From: JAUWCW01 sp030609125 [NCBI: Candidatus Rokuibacteriota bacterium]
GTDB lineage: Bacteria > JAUVQV01
Direction: 5' to 3'
Assembly (NCBI GenBank): GCA_030609125.1
Contig: JAUWCW010000072.1
Coordinates: 1-8,644 of the forward strand
Length of the DNA stretch: 8,644 bases
Part shown: positions 1 to 5,936 of the stretch, piece by piece
Position numbering within the stretch: position 1 is the stretch's first letter
Layout: every line of letters begins with the position of its first letter
The notes under the pieces: generated by a model
What the model saw: only the letters and a program-made list of their open reading frames with translations
The model's database searches: none
Told to the model about the DNA's origin: nothing
Position numbers and translations under genes: made by a program

Positions 1-280
1 GGGACCAGCGCTCGCCGGAGCGGTTGAGAGTGATGCCGTCGAAAACGATCTTCAGCGGGAAAAGGCGCAGGCTCGAGCTGTCCATGTGGAAGTTGAGCCC
101 CGCGTCCCGTTCGAGGTAGGAACGCAGTTCGCTCTCCGTCACTCCCCGCAGCAGGTCCCGTTCGAGGTACACGGTGAGGAGGAGCCCCGCGAAGATCACA
201 AGGCCGGAGGTGAACAGAACGACGAGGAGTCTCACCCTCCGCAGCCTGTCGAAAAAGGTGGGCTTCTTCTCTTCTGGCAC
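1..280 (-). CDS. AsmA/TamB-like inner-membrane protein, N-terminal fragment (runs off the window)
   Basis: The first 93 codons of a gene whose 3' end lies outside the window. It starts at GTG (278-280), with a strong GGAGGG ribosome binding site 7 bases upstream. A short basic, charged N-terminus (residues 2-18) is followed by one hydrophobic segment at about residues 18-38, a signal anchor. The following stretch, around residues 56-88, has the pattern ending in LRLFPLKIVFDGITL. This resembles the N-terminal repeat of AsmA, DUF748 and TamB-type proteins, where a predicted amphipathic region is followed by a 'lfP..l.l..v.l' beta segment. Members of that group are anchored in the inner membrane, span the periplasm and are linked to lipid transport or outer-membrane assembly. 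A YLERD motif occurs twice, 17 residues apart, encoded by a 15-base direct repeat. The gene begins 4 bases after the nitrilase stop, so the two are probably co-transcribed. The family call rests on a short fragment. Confidence 0.62.
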   Translation of the reverse strand, partial: MPEEKKPTFFDRLRRVRLLVVLFTSGLVIFAGLLLTVYLERDLLRGVTESELRSYLERDAGLNFHMDSSSLRLFPLKIVFDGITLNRSGERWS

Positions 281-284
281 GCCT

Positions 285-1097
285 CTACCCTCCGTAGGCC
301 TCTTCCCTCCTGTCACCGAAGAACTTCCACTCCCGACGGTTCTCCTCGATGAGATTGCGGTCGATGTCGGCCATGATGACGCCGTTTGACATCCCCGACG
401 GAGGCATCAGCATAGTCCCCTCAGGGCTGACGCAGAAGCTCCGCCCGTAGAAGTCCTGTTCTTCTTCCCTCCCGACGCGGTTGACCCGAAAAAGGTACAT
501 GCCGTTGACGATGGCGCTGGCGCATATCACCGTTTCCCATCTGCGGGAAGAGGCGAAGGCGGCGGCGTTGGGGCAGAAGACCAGCTCCGCCCCGGCCAGG
601 GCCAGCCGCCGCGCCCCTTCGGGGAAGAAGTTGTCCCAGCAGAGCTGGACGCCGAACTTCAGGCCCTGGCTCTCGAAGACGGGGAAACCCAGGTCGCCGG
701 GGCGAAAGTAGTACTTCTCCTCCCAGAGGGGGAGCTCGGGGACGTGAACCTTCCGGTACCGGCCGAGGGTCTCGCCGTCCGGGCCAAGGACGAAGGCGGT
801 GTTGTAGTACTCCTCCTCCCCGGCGCGCTCGAATATGGGGCAGACCAGCGTGACACCCTTCTCTCCGGCCAGCCCGCGGAGGGTCTCGAGGGTCGGGCCC
901 TGCTCGTCCTCGGCGAGGGCGAAGTGCTCCGCGGACTTTTCCCGGGGGAACCAGGGGGTGGAAAAAAGCTGCTCGAAACAGATTATCTTCGCCCCGTTTT
1001 CCGCCGCCAGGCGGGCGAACTCCGCGGCCCTCTCGACATTTTTCTCTTTATCCGGGCCGCAGGCCGACTGCACCCCGGCCACCTTTATGATCGTCAC
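285..1097 (-). CDS. Carbon-nitrogen hydrolase (nitrilase superfamily), N-carbamoylputrescine amidase-like
   Basis: A complete 270-residue protein, the usual length for a single-domain nitrilase-superfamily amidase. The Glu-Lys-Cys triad is visible: Glu42 in CFEQLF, Lys116 in YRKVHVPE and Cys153 in QLCWDNFFPEGAR. These enzymes hydrolyse non-peptide C-N bonds through a cysteine thioester intermediate in the cytoplasm. The stretch after Lys116 (EEKYYFRPGDLGFPVF) and the CWDNFFPE nucleophile motif resemble the N-carbamoylputrescine amidase (AguB) and beta-ureidopropionase branch more than the omega-amidase branch. Substrate cannot be read from sequence, and no polyamine gene lies nearby. It starts at GTG (1095-1097): an in-frame TAA lies upstream, no in-frame ATG is available, and AAGGAG sits 8 bases before it. 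The gene follows a 106-base gap containing an inverted repeat and is followed after 4 bases by the AsmA-like gene. The family call is firm and the specificity tentative. Confidence 0.9.
   Translation of the reverse strand: MTIIKVAGVQSACGPDKEKNVERAAEFARLAAENGAKIICFEQLFSTPWFPREKSAEHFALAEDEQGPTLETLRGLAGEKGVTLVCPIFERAGEEEYYNTAFVLGPDGETLGRYRKVHVPELPLWEEKYYFRPGDLGFPVFESQGLKFGVQLCWDNFFPEGARRLALAGAELVFCPNAAAFASSRRWETVICASAIVNGMYLFRVNRVGREEEQDFYGRSFCVSPEGTMLMPPSGMSNGVIMADIDRNLIEENRREWKFFGDRREEAYGG
288..293 (-). promoter_or_regulatory. Ribosome binding site of the AsmA/TamB-like gene, inside the end of the nitrilase gene
   Basis: GGAGGG lies 7 bases before the GTG start at 280. It is made from the last two glycine codons of the nitrilase gene, just before its TAG stop. 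This arrangement fixes the start choice and suggests translational coupling of the two genes. Confidence 0.75.
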
Positions 1098-1123
1098 GAG
1101 TATTTCTCCTTGCGCAGGTTCAT
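1094..1123 (-). other. Possible nine-codon leader ORF overlapping the nitrilase start
   Basis: An ATG at 1121-1123 opens a short frame encoding MNLRKEKYS. Its TGA stop overlaps the nitrilase GTG start as GTGA. Only a weak GGCGG-like ribosome binding site precedes it. It could couple translation to the downstream gene, but such a short frame can arise by chance. Confidence 0.2.
1106..1111 (-). promoter_or_regulatory. Ribosome binding site of the nitrilase gene
   Basis: AAGGAG, 8 bases upstream of the GTG start at 1097. It supports the GTG choice, since no ATG is available in frame. The site lies inside a possible nine-codon upstream ORF (1094-1123). Confidence 0.8.
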
Positions 1124-1137
1124 GTTACCGCCAACAT
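1122..1137. repeat. Small palindrome in the nitrilase upstream region
   Basis: A perfect 5-base inverted repeat (atgtt / aacat) with a 6-base centre (accgcc) lies about 25 bases upstream of the nitrilase start. It could be an operator half-site pair or a small hairpin. It is short enough to be chance. Confidence 0.25.
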
Positions 1138-1139
1138 TA

Positions 1140-1190
1140 TCATCCCGATTCCCTCGGCTTGTCATCCCGAGGGGACCGAGGGATCCGACG
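1140..1190. repeat. REP-like intergenic element with inverted repeat
   Basis: An 8-base perfect inverted repeat, tccctcgg (1150-1157) and ccgaggga (1176-1183), has an 18-base loop. The left arm can instead pair with a second copy, ccgaggg at 1167-1173, leaving a 9-base loop, so two hairpins are possible. The 9-mer tcatcccga also occurs twice (1140-1148 and 1162-1170). The core reads tcatcccgagg...ccgagggatc, a pattern of dispersed extragenic palindromes seen between genes in many environmental genomes. It lies between the TPR gene stop and the nitrilase start. No U-run follows on the minus strand, so it is not a standard intrinsic terminator, though the hairpin could protect the end of the upstream message. 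Confidence 0.55.
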
Positions 1191-1203
1191 TGTCCCAGAT
1201 CCT

Positions 1204-4200
1204 TCAATAGATTTCTCCCGCCTTCTTGTACATCTGTTTTGAAAGCTCGAAGCGGCCGAGCTGAAAGTAGATCTCTCCCAGGCTGTAGTAGGCTTCGGCG
1301 TTTCGGGGATCGATCTCGACCACTCTCTGCAGGTAGAGCCGGGCCTTTTCCCAGGAGCGGTTTCTCATGTGGATCATTCCCAGCTCGAGGGCCTGTCCGA
1401 TCAGGTCCCTCTGCACCCGCTCGTACGCTTCCCCGGCCCTCTGCTCCGCCTCGTACGCGGCGCGGTAGCGCTCCTGCTCGGCACCAAGGCGCTCATCGAA
1501 GCCGGCCTGCGCCGCGTCCAGATTTTCCAAAGCTTCGGCAAGACGGGCCTCCAGGTCGACGACGAACCGGCGGAGACCGTCCTTCTCGGCGAGGGCGGCG
1601 CTCTCCCTCTCTCTTATCTCCGCCACTTCCCGCTCCCTTCCGCTCACGGAGGCCAGGAGCCTCTCCTGCAGATCGTCGGCTTTCGCCCGTGCGCTCTCGT
1701 CACTCTGCCGCGCCCCGGCGAGACGGGCCTCCAGGTCAACGACGGACTGGCGGAGACCATCACTTCCGGCGAGGGCGGCGCTCTCCCTCTCTCTCATCTC
1801 CGCCACTTCCCGCTCTCTTCCGCTCACGGAGGCGAGGAGCCTCTCCTGCAGATCGTCGGCTTTCGCCCGTGCGCTCTCGGCACTCTGCCGCGCCCCGGCG
1901 AGGTCCCTTTCCAGCTCCGTCACCTTCACCGTCAGGTCGCCGTAGCCGCGCCGCAGCTCCTCGAGCTCCCTGGCGTGGGCATCCTTTTTCGAGCGAAGCA
2001 GTGCCGTCCGCTCGCGCAGGTCCGCCGCCTCTCCCACGCTCTTGCCGCTCTCTTCTTTCAGGTCCTCCACTTCGCCCCTCAACCCCTTCAGGCTCCGCTC
2101 CGACCCCTCCAGGGCCTTCTCCAGGTCAGTCACCTTCCGCGCCAGCCCCCTGTTGCGCTCGGTCATCGTCGAGAGCTCCTTGCCCTCCTCAAGCTTCTCC
2201 GACTGCAGGCTCTCGACCCGCCGCTCCAGCTTCCCGACGGTATCGAGCCGCTCCGAGTCGTTCTTTTCCAGGATCCGGACCTGGTCCCGAAGCCGTTTCG
2301 CTTCCTGCTCCGACTCGTCAAGTTCCTTTCCGAGAGAGGCGATCGTCTCCTGCAGGGAACCGCTTTTCTTCCTCTCCCGGACAAGCTCGCGGGACACATC
2401 GCTGCCGGGGGGAAGCCTCATCTCCTCCGCCTCCTCAAGGGCCAGCCGCGCCTCCTGGAGGGCACGCTCTTTCCCGGTAAGGCTCCGCTCCAGCTCGCTC
2501 ACCTGGGCCAGGTATTCCCGGCGGAGATTCTCGAGCTCGTCGTCATCCGAAAGCTGCTTGATGGAGCGGAGCGCATCTTCCATCCTGTCCCCGTACCGGG
2601 TTTCGCGGCGCTCCTTTTCGGCACGAAGCTCCTCCAACTCTTTCTCTATTCCCTTCCGTCCGTTCTGCAGGGCGTAGACCCTGTTCTCCAGCTCACGGTT
2701 GGTGCGGTTGAGCTGCTCGATGATCACCTCGAGACGCTCCAGGCGATGGGTGGCGAACTCCGCCCTCTCCCGCTCCTTCTTCTTCTCCGCCGCGGCCCTG
2801 TTCATGGCCCGCGACAGCAGGTTCTGCGCCTCCTCCTGTGCAGGGTCCTCGTCGAGCACAAGGTTGAGCTCGTCGATGGCCTGCCCCGTCTCACCCTCGC
2901 CCAGGTAGATGCGGGCCAGGCTCACCCTCGACTCCAGGGGGCCTCCCAGCTCGACCGAACGGCGGAAGGACTTCTGCGCCTCCTGCCGGCGCCCGCTCTT
3001 TTCCTGGGCGAGACCGAGGTAGTGGTGGTACTCCCCCCGCTGGGGCTCCAGGGCAAGGGACTGGCGGAAGTACTCGACGCTCTTCTCGTGCTCGCCGGCG
3101 AAGTACGCGTTGACCCCGAGCTCGGCGTAGCCCTCGGCGAGCTGGGGATTCACGTCCACCGCCCGGCGGAAGAACTTCTCCGCCTTGGAGTACTTTTTCT
3201 CCTTCCGCGCCTGCCTGCCGCTCTTGAGGAAGTAGTTTTCTGCCAGTTCCGGCGTGCTCCGGGAGAGGATGCGGTACTCCTGGATGGCCAGTTCCGTCCG
3301 CCCCGTCTTCTCGTAAAGCAGTGCGAGGGAGGAGCGGGCCTTGACGTTCTCCGGATCGATATCGAGAAGATCCGAGTAGACCCCCTCGGCCTCGTCAAAC
3401 CTTCCGTTCTCCTCCAGCAGGCGCCCGTAGTTCAGACGCGCCTCAGGGTAGTCGGGTTTGAGTTTCAGGGCCTTTTCGAATTCCGCCAGCGCCTCTTCCC
3501 TCCTGCCCAGCTGGGCGTAGAGAACAGCAAGATTGTTGTGAGCCTCGGGCAGTCCCGTCTCCAGCTGAGCGGCCCGCTCCAGGTAGGGGAGCGCCTCCTG
3601 GGCCATGCCCATCTGGTAGAGGGAGAGGCCGAGCCGCTGGTTGGCGCCGAAGTAGGACGGGTCGAGCTCGACGGCCTCTTTCAGCAGGGCGATGCGTGCT
3701 TTGGGGTCGGTCTCCGTCCCGGCCTCACTGAAAGCGCGGTAGGCTTCCAGAGACGTGGTCGGGGGCTTCACGACCTCCGCCTCGACGGGAGCAGCGACGA
3801 CCACCCCCGCTTCGGCGGCGAGATAGGCCGCCGCATCGGCAAAAAGCGAGAAGGGGTCGTCGAGAAACCCCTCTTCCAGAAAACTGGCGGTCTGCCGTTT
3901 CTCCTGCGCCGAAAAGAGCCTCAGGTCAAGGCTGATGACGTCGTCGTCGACGATAAACTGTCCAACCACGGCGTAGTCCGCACCGCCCCTCTCCATCGCT
4001 TCCACGAGTTCCTCGGGCCCGATCCGCGGCTGTTTCATCAGCCTCAGCAGGGCGGCCCGGAGGTCGTCTCCTTGCGACAGACCCGCGCCGTCGATAGTGC
4101 CGAACTTCTCCTCCAGGATTTTGTCGAGGGTGGTGGAGAGCCACTCCTCGGCCCCGGGAGGTTTGAGGAGCGGCACGAGGAGAAAGACCGCGTCCGCGCC

Positions 4201-4305
4201 GGCGGCCCGGACGGGAAAGCAGAGGGCGAGGGTGAGCAGAAGCGGCAGGACCGGCAGCTTCAGGGCTCGCTGCGGGGCGGCCTTCACGGGGGTCACCGGT
4301 CTCAT
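1204..4305 (-). CDS. Exported TPR and coiled-coil protein with a CsgG/TolB-N-like head
   Basis: A 1,033-residue protein of unrecognised specific function. Residues 1-37 form a Sec signal peptide (basic start, hydrophobic core LPLLLTLALCF, cleavage probably after AGA at 37); Cys29 lacks a good lipobox. Residues 38-170 resemble the alpha/beta domain of CsgG, FlgO and TolB N-termini, including GADYAVVGQF at 108-117. About nine tetratricopeptide repeats follow at roughly 185-500. A long Glu/Arg/Leu-rich coiled coil runs from about 500 to 965, with a duplicated 60-residue block near 803-922. One or two more TPRs end the protein (972-1033). TPRs bind proteins, so this is most likely a periplasmic assembly scaffold. 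The ATG overlaps the preceding stop as ATGA, and GGGAG lies 5 bases upstream, so it is probably translationally coupled to the membrane coiled-coil gene. The architecture is clear; the role is inferred. Confidence 0.88.
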   Translation of the reverse strand: MRPVTPVKAAPQRALKLPVLPLLLTLALCFPVRAAGADAVFLLVPLLKPPGAEEWLSTTLDKILEEKFGTIDGAGLSQGDDLRAALLRLMKQPRIGPEELVEAMERGGADYAVVGQFIVDDDVISLDLRLFSAQEKRQTASFLEEGFLDDPFSLFADAAAYLAAEAGVVVAAPVEAEVVKPPTTSLEAYRAFSEAGTETDPKARIALLKEAVELDPSYFGANQRLGLSLYQMGMAQEALPYLERAAQLETGLPEAHNNLAVLYAQLGRREEALAEFEKALKLKPDYPEARLNYGRLLEENGRFDEAEGVYSDLLDIDPENVKARSSLALLYEKTGRTELAIQEYRILSRSTPELAENYFLKSGRQARKEKKYSKAEKFFRRAVDVNPQLAEGYAELGVNAYFAGEHEKSVEYFRQSLALEPQRGEYHHYLGLAQEKSGRRQEAQKSFRRSVELGGPLESRVSLARIYLGEGETGQAIDELNLVLDEDPAQEEAQNLLSRAMNRAAAEKKKERERAEFATHRLERLEVIIEQLNRTNRELENRVYALQNGRKGIEKELEELRAEKERRETRYGDRMEDALRSIKQLSDDDELENLRREYLAQVSELERSLTGKERALQEARLALEEAEEMRLPPGSDVSRELVRERKKSGSLQETIASLGKELDESEQEAKRLRDQVRILEKNDSERLDTVGKLERRVESLQSEKLEEGKELSTMTERNRGLARKVTDLEKALEGSERSLKGLRGEVEDLKEESGKSVGEAADLRERTALLRSKKDAHARELEELRRGYGDLTVKVTELERDLAGARQSAESARAKADDLQERLLASVSGREREVAEMRERESAALAGSDGLRQSVVDLEARLAGARQSDESARAKADDLQERLLASVSGREREVAEIRERESAALAEKDGLRRFVVDLEARLAEALENLDAAQAGFDERLGAEQERYRAAYEAEQRAGEAYERVQRDLIGQALELGMIHMRNRSWEKARLYLQRVVEIDPRNAEAYYSLGEIYFQLGRFELSKQMYKKAGEIY
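1542..1901 (-). repeat. Two-copy 180-base tandem repeat within the TPR/coiled-coil gene
   Basis: Positions 1542-1721 and 1722-1901 are direct tandem copies. By hand count they differ at 12 of 180 positions (about 93% identical). The unit is exactly 60 codons, so the frame is kept and the coiled coil is lengthened. Each copy contains the ARAKADDLQERLLASVSGRE segment. The 13-base start of the unit is weakly echoed beyond 1902, but no third clear copy is present. Confidence 0.93.
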
Positions 4306-5936
4306 TCCATCTCCCAGGTGAGAACCCTCCGGGAGGAGGAACCGATGTTGTAGGCAAGAAGCTGGATGTAGGACGGGCGGGCGGCGAGACCACTTCGGGA
4401 AAAGGCCACGGGGACCGTCACCTCGTAGATCAGCCCCTCCCTGCTCTTGGCGAGGTCGCCGGAGTTGAAGCTGTACACGCGCCGGTACTTTTCCAGGTCC
4501 GGGGGGAGAAAGGCGGGCGTCTCGTTCCCCTTGTCGTCCCTAAGCGAGAGCTGGGAGTAGATGCCGTCGATGTAGGACGGGTACCCGGGCTCGAGGTTCT
4601 TCAGGTAGAGGAAAAAATAGATGTGCTCGTCGAAGCGGTAGGGCTCGAGGAGGCGGCGAAGCTCGCTCTCCGCCTCTTTCTCGGACCACCCCTGCGAGGT
4701 CTTCTCCGCCGCGACCGCCGCCGCGATCTCATCGGGGCTCCTCAGGGTCGCCTGCAGCAGCACCCCCCCCGACACGTCACTGCGCGTCCACTGTTCCCAC
4801 ACCTCGCGCTGCGAGGCGAGGGGATCATCGGCGGAGCCGGGGGCGGGGCGGGCGGCGGTCTCCGGGACGGGTTCGGCTGGGGGAGCGCTCTTTTGCGCAC
4901 CCCGCATGGCGAACCAGGCGCCGCCGGCCACCAGGAGAACCGCCGCCGCCGCCGCGAGGGCGGGCCGAAGCCTGCGCGGCCCGGCTTCCGGCTCCGAGAC
5001 GGCCACCGGCAGGTTGTCCGGCGCCGCTCCCGACCTGCCCAGCGAGGCGGCAAGATGGGCCGAACCCCGCAGGGCCTTGTCCAGAAGGTCCGAAAGGCGC
5101 CGCTCCCGCTCCCCCGCCTCCGTCAGCTCCCTCTCCAGCCGCCCCAGGAGGAACTTTTTTTCCTCAACCGAGGTCTTGAGCCGTTCCCGGAGCGCAACCT
5201 CCTCCCGGGTCCGCTCAATGACCTCCGTCTGGGCCCGCTCGACCACGTCCTTGAGAAGCTGCCGGGCCTTTTCGAACTCTCCGCTGACAAGGCCCGCCTG
5301 CTGCGCCTCTTTCCGGGCATCCTCCAGCTCCTTCCGGAGCGTTTGAATCTTTTCCCGGGCCTCGAGAAGCTCGCCGCTGTGCCTCTCTTCCAGCCGGATC
5401 CCGGCGGCCGCCGCTTCCCGGAGCTGCTCTTCGAGCTCCCGCACGCGTGCCTCGAGGCCCCCCCGCTCCTCCGCGGCCTTCAGCTGCCGCTCACCGTCAT
5501 GCTCTATCTTCCGCCGCAGCTCTCCGAGTTCGTCGAGCCGGCCCTTGGCGGTCTCTTCCAGGCCGCGGCTCTTCTGCCTCTCCGCTTCCAGAAGCCCCAG
5601 GGCGTCGCCGGCCTCAGCCAGTTCCGCCTCCTTCCCCTTCAGGGCGTCCTCTTTCTCCTCCATCCGGGCCTTCAGCCCGGCGCCGGCGTTCTCCGCTTCC
5701 CGAAGCTTTTCCTCGAGCTCCCTCAGGGATCCGTCTTTCTCCTCGAGAAGCCGCTCCAGGCCCGCCCGGGCATCCTCGACGCCGCCGAGCTTCTCTTCCA
5801 ACTCCCGCAGGGCCCCTTCCTTCTCCGCCAGCAGTTCCGATGTCCCATCCTCTACCGCCGCCGGGGCAGGGGGGGGGGCTCCCGCGCCACAAGGTCCGCA
5901 ATGACCGCTTCCGCCTCGGCCGAGCGCTGGCGCCAC
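4302..5936 (-). CDS. Coiled-coil single-span membrane protein with an unknown C-terminal domain (probably the 3' part of the preceding gene)
   Basis: Read from GTG at 5936 this gives 544 residues. Residues 33-290 are coiled coil, opening with three 28-residue repeats that begin at 38, 66 and 94. Residues about 322-344 form one membrane span, preceded by arginines (RRLR), so the coiled coil should be cytoplasmic. A Pro/Ala-rich linker follows, then an extracytoplasmic domain (372-544) rich in aromatic and beta-type segments that I do not recognise. The first 20 or so residues, overlapping the upstream gene, are Gly/Cys/Pro-rich and look like out-of-frame translation: 11 of 20 codons end in G or C, against 17 of 20 for the other frame over the same bases. 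A GAGGAG lies 8 bases before the GTG, but it also encodes Glu-Glu in the upstream coiled coil. It more likely continues the upstream gene through the C10 tract. The stop overlaps the TPR gene start as ATGA. Confidence 0.78.
   Translation of the reverse strand: MAPALGRGGSGHCGPCGAGAPPPAPAAVEDGTSELLAEKEGALRELEEKLGGVEDARAGLERLLEEKDGSLRELEEKLREAENAGAGLKARMEEKEDALKGKEAELAEAGDALGLLEAERQKSRGLEETAKGRLDELGELRRKIEHDGERQLKAAEERGGLEARVRELEEQLREAAAAGIRLEERHSGELLEAREKIQTLRKELEDARKEAQQAGLVSGEFEKARQLLKDVVERAQTEVIERTREEVALRERLKTSVEEKKFLLGRLERELTEAGERERRLSDLLDKALRGSAHLAASLGRSGAAPDNLPVAVSEPEAGPRRLRPALAAAAAVLLVAGGAWFAMRGAQKSAPPAEPVPETAARPAPGSADDPLASQREVWEQWTRSDVSGGVLLQATLRSPDEIAAAVAAEKTSQGWSEKEAESELRRLLEPYRFDEHIYFFLYLKNLEPGYPSYIDGIYSQLSLRDDKGNETPAFLPPDLEKYRRVYSFNSGDLAKSREGLIYEVTVPVAFSRSGLAARPSYIQLLAYNIGSSSRRVLTWEME
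5574..5825 (-). repeat. Three 28-residue coiled-coil repeats
   Basis: Three consecutive 28-residue units (four heptads each) start with EKEGAL, EKDGSL and EKEDAL. The first two share LRELEEKL, and the third is more diverged. They mark growth of the coiled coil by duplication at the start of the membrane-protein frame. Confidence 0.7.

Noticed and set aside
744-2480. A 578-codon plus-strand frame across the nitrilase 5' end, the intergenic gap and the TPR gene 3' end
   Set aside because: Its translation is Arg/Pro/Ser-rich low complexity, it crosses a clear gene boundary, and the nitrilase triad and TPRs are on the other strand.
4302-4305. The ATGA overlap between the membrane coiled-coil gene and the TPR gene as a second frame break
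   Set aside because: The TPR gene begins with its own ribosome binding site and a good signal peptide, so this is an ordinary coupled gene boundary.
1369-4353. A 994-codon open frame on the plus strand, antisense to the TPR/coiled-coil gene
   Set aside because: It is codon-aligned with the minus-strand gene. In a GC-rich coiled-coil gene, TTA, CTA and TCA codons are rare, so the aligned antisense frame stays open. Its translation is Leu/Pro/Gly/Arg-rich with no domain, whereas the minus strand shows a signal peptide, TPRs and heptads.
4762-4769. A run of eight G on the coding strand as a second possible phase-variable tract
   Set aside because: The same frame is coding-like on both sides of it (S-G-G-V-L), so nothing indicates a frame change.
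5152-5163. An in-phase A-AAA-AAG heptamer on the coding strand of the membrane coiled-coil gene, the classic -1 slippery sequence
   Set aside because: Lys-rich coiled coils produce it by chance, I see no clear stimulatory hairpin or upstream Shine-Dalgarno, and the zero frame continues into a sensible membrane span and C-terminal domain.
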